Positions 57,204-58,336 of a DNA stretch of 58,336 nucleotides are shown one piece after another (position 1 is the first letter of the stretch; every line of letters begins with the position of its first letter). The stretch is from a virus. The notes beneath the pieces were generated by a model, which did not search any database, was not told where the DNA came from, and saw only the letters and a program-made list of their open reading frames with translations. The stretch spans positions 1 through 58,336 of IMG/VR virus record IMGVR_UViG_3300021599_001920. The stretch is one strand, 5' to 3'. The position numbers and the translations under genes are program-made.

Positions 57204-58336
57204 ATGGGAGCATTATTAGAATCAGGTATGGTTGGTAACATCGGTCTTAAGCACTTACGTGTTATCAAAGAAGATACCATTAAAAAATGGGATGATCTCG
57301 GATTCCTTGAGGGTCTTGAAGGTCACCAAAAAGATAACATCGCGCAATTGTATGAAAACCAAGCGTCTTATTTAATCAACGAAGCAGCAGTATCTGACGC
57401 TTCAGGTTCTTTTGAGACCGTGGTATTCCCAATTATCCGTCGTGTATTCTCTAAATTATTAGCTAACGACATCGTGTCTGTACAAGCTATGAACTTACCA
57501 ATTGGTAAATTGTTCTATTTCTTACCAAAGATTCAGGACACTAAAAAGGCACCTTTCGGTTATCCTAATACAACCGACACAGATGCTCAAGCAGGTTATA
57601 CAGATCCAAGAAGTCTTTATGATCGTTTTTATGAAAATAGTGACGCTGCGGATCAAGGTCTATTTGACTATTCAAAAGGTGATGCTACTGTAACTACAGC
57701 TGCACCTGGTGCATGGGTTACTTTCTCTAACGGAGCAGCATCTGAGACAACCGCTAACTTAAGTGGTGCGTCATTATCAAGTGTAATTGTTGTTCTTACT
57801 GGTTTCAGTAAAGATGGTCAAGGTAAAATGATCGGTGCTAACGGTAACGTTATGGACACTGAAGAATTTTTAGCTTCTCTTGCTGTTGAAGTTACTGGTA
57901 ACACAACTGCAAACAACGGTGTTAAAAATTTCAACGTTGTTACACAAAAATACGGTAAAGGTATCGTAGAATATGGTCAAAAAGGTGGTACAAACCTTAA
58001 TAAATTCTCTGACATCTGTGATGAAGAAGGTAAAATCTATTTGAGTGTAGACCTTCAGTCTTACAGTGCAACATCTGGTTTCACTGATTCAGATTTCAGT
58101 AGTAATGATTTGTCTCTTGCTAACTTAAAGATTACATACAAAACATATGCAACTTTAGAATTCGAAGAGACAATCGGTGAAGTTTCTTTTGATCTTCAAT
58201 CAGTAACAGTTTCTGTAACTGAAAGAAAATTAAGAGCAAGCTGGTCTCCTGAATTGGCTCAAGACGTAAGTGCATTCCACAACATCGACGCTGAAGCTGA
58301 GTTAACAGCATTGTTATCTGAGCAAATCGCAGCTGA
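57204..58336 (+). CDS. Major capsid protein (T4 gp23-like), 3' truncated by window
   Basis: At least 377 aa; the gene runs off the end. From ATG 57204: MGALLESGMVGNIGLKHLRV, then FETVVFPIIRRVFSKLLAND, IVSVQAMNLPIGKLFYFLPK, and near the end RKLRASWSPELAQDVSAFHN followed by AEAELTALLSEQIAA. These are the strongest signature blocks of the gp23 family. The HK97-fold coat protein forms the hexamers of the head. Codon use (GGT, AAC, TCT, GTA) differs from neighbours, as expected for the most highly expressed late gene. Upstream sequence is A-rich without a TATTTATA element, so it may be read from the scaffold promoter. Confidence 0.96.
   Translation, partial: MGALLESGMVGNIGLKHLRVIKEDTIKKWDDLGFLEGLEGHQKDNIAQLYENQASYLINEAAVSDASGSFETVVFPIIRRVFSKLLANDIVSVQAMNLPIGKLFYFLPKIQDTKKAPFGYPNTTDTDAQAGYTDPRSLYDRFYENSDAADQGLFDYSKGDATVTTAAPGAWVTFSNGAASETTANLSGASLSSVIVVLTGFSKDGQGKMIGANGNVMDTEEFLASLAVEVTGNTTANNGVKNFNVVTQKYGKGIVEYGQKGGTNLNKFSDICDEEGKIYLSVDLQSYSATSGFTDSDFSSNDLSLANLKITYKTYATLEFEETIGEVSFDLQSVTVSVTERKLRASWSPELAQDVSAFHNIDAEAELTALLSEQIAA

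Noticed and set aside
1-58336. Replication origin, CRISPR array, integrase or insertion sequence
   Set aside because: No spacer-repeat array, transposase, integrase or origin-type repeat cluster was seen anywhere in the window.

Overview
The window is a continuous piece of a tailed-phage (myovirus-type) genome with a T4-like head module, very AT-rich, that probably infects a member of the Bacteroidota (Flavobacteriia-like). Phage identity rests on the right end: large terminase (50020-51795), portal (51854-53671), prohead protease (55162-55845), acidic scaffold (55926-57173) and a T4 gp23-type major capsid protein that runs off the edge (57204-). The host assignment rests on signal peptides of the MKK..FSQ type, a TonB-dependent receptor of Bacteroidota type, a Bacteroidota-like bS21, TAnnTTTG -7 boxes before the stable RNA genes, and almost no Shine-Dalgarno sequences.

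Layout. 1-1.3 kb: small phage genes, including a GIY-YIG/T5orf172-like protein. 1.47-4.68 kb: a TonB-dependent receptor broken by an internal deletion plus frameshift. 4.7-10.2 kb: P-loop kinase, a DUF1599 (nucleotide modification associated) protein, a GMP reductase/IMPDH homologue, an FMN-reductase-like protein and small genes. 10.3-13.4 kb: two glycosyltransferases and UDP-galactopyranose mutase. 13.4-20.7 kb: small genes, a metallopeptidase and three large presumed virion proteins. 20.7-22.2 kb: a short transcript with a perfect but start-less Shine-Dalgarno sequence, a zinc ribbon and a DUF2589 pair. 22.2-28.9 kb, minus strand: a phage tmRNA, a large structured noncoding RNA of about 940 nt with its own promoter and terminator, five tRNAs (Glu, Met, Asn, Arg, Leu), a glycosyltransferase, a phosphoesterase and small membrane proteins. 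30.2-39.9 kb: a plus-strand block coding mainly for exported envelope proteins: cohesin/dockerin-like proteins, a C-type lectin, two lipoproteins, a CsgG-like protein, two outer-membrane barrel candidates and holin-like proteins. 40.0-42.4 kb, minus strand: an RNA-repair cluster (polynucleotide kinase, RNA ligase, cyclic-phosphate receiver domain). 42.8-45.3 kb: ClpC-like ATPase divergent from Hsp20. 45.4-58.3 kb: KTSC protein, nucleotidyltransferase and the virion assembly operons, with a phage bS21 on the opposite strand.

Taken together, the phage carries its own translation kit (tRNAs, tmRNA, bS21, RNA repair), a protein quality-control pair, and a large set of genes able to remodel the host envelope. 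The least expected elements are the roughly 10 kb export/adhesion cassette flanked by near-identical 29-bp repeats, the large structured RNA, and a repeated TATTTATA/T octamer just upstream of about 20 genes on both strands, which is a strong candidate for the late promoter. Functions without a named motif are left open.
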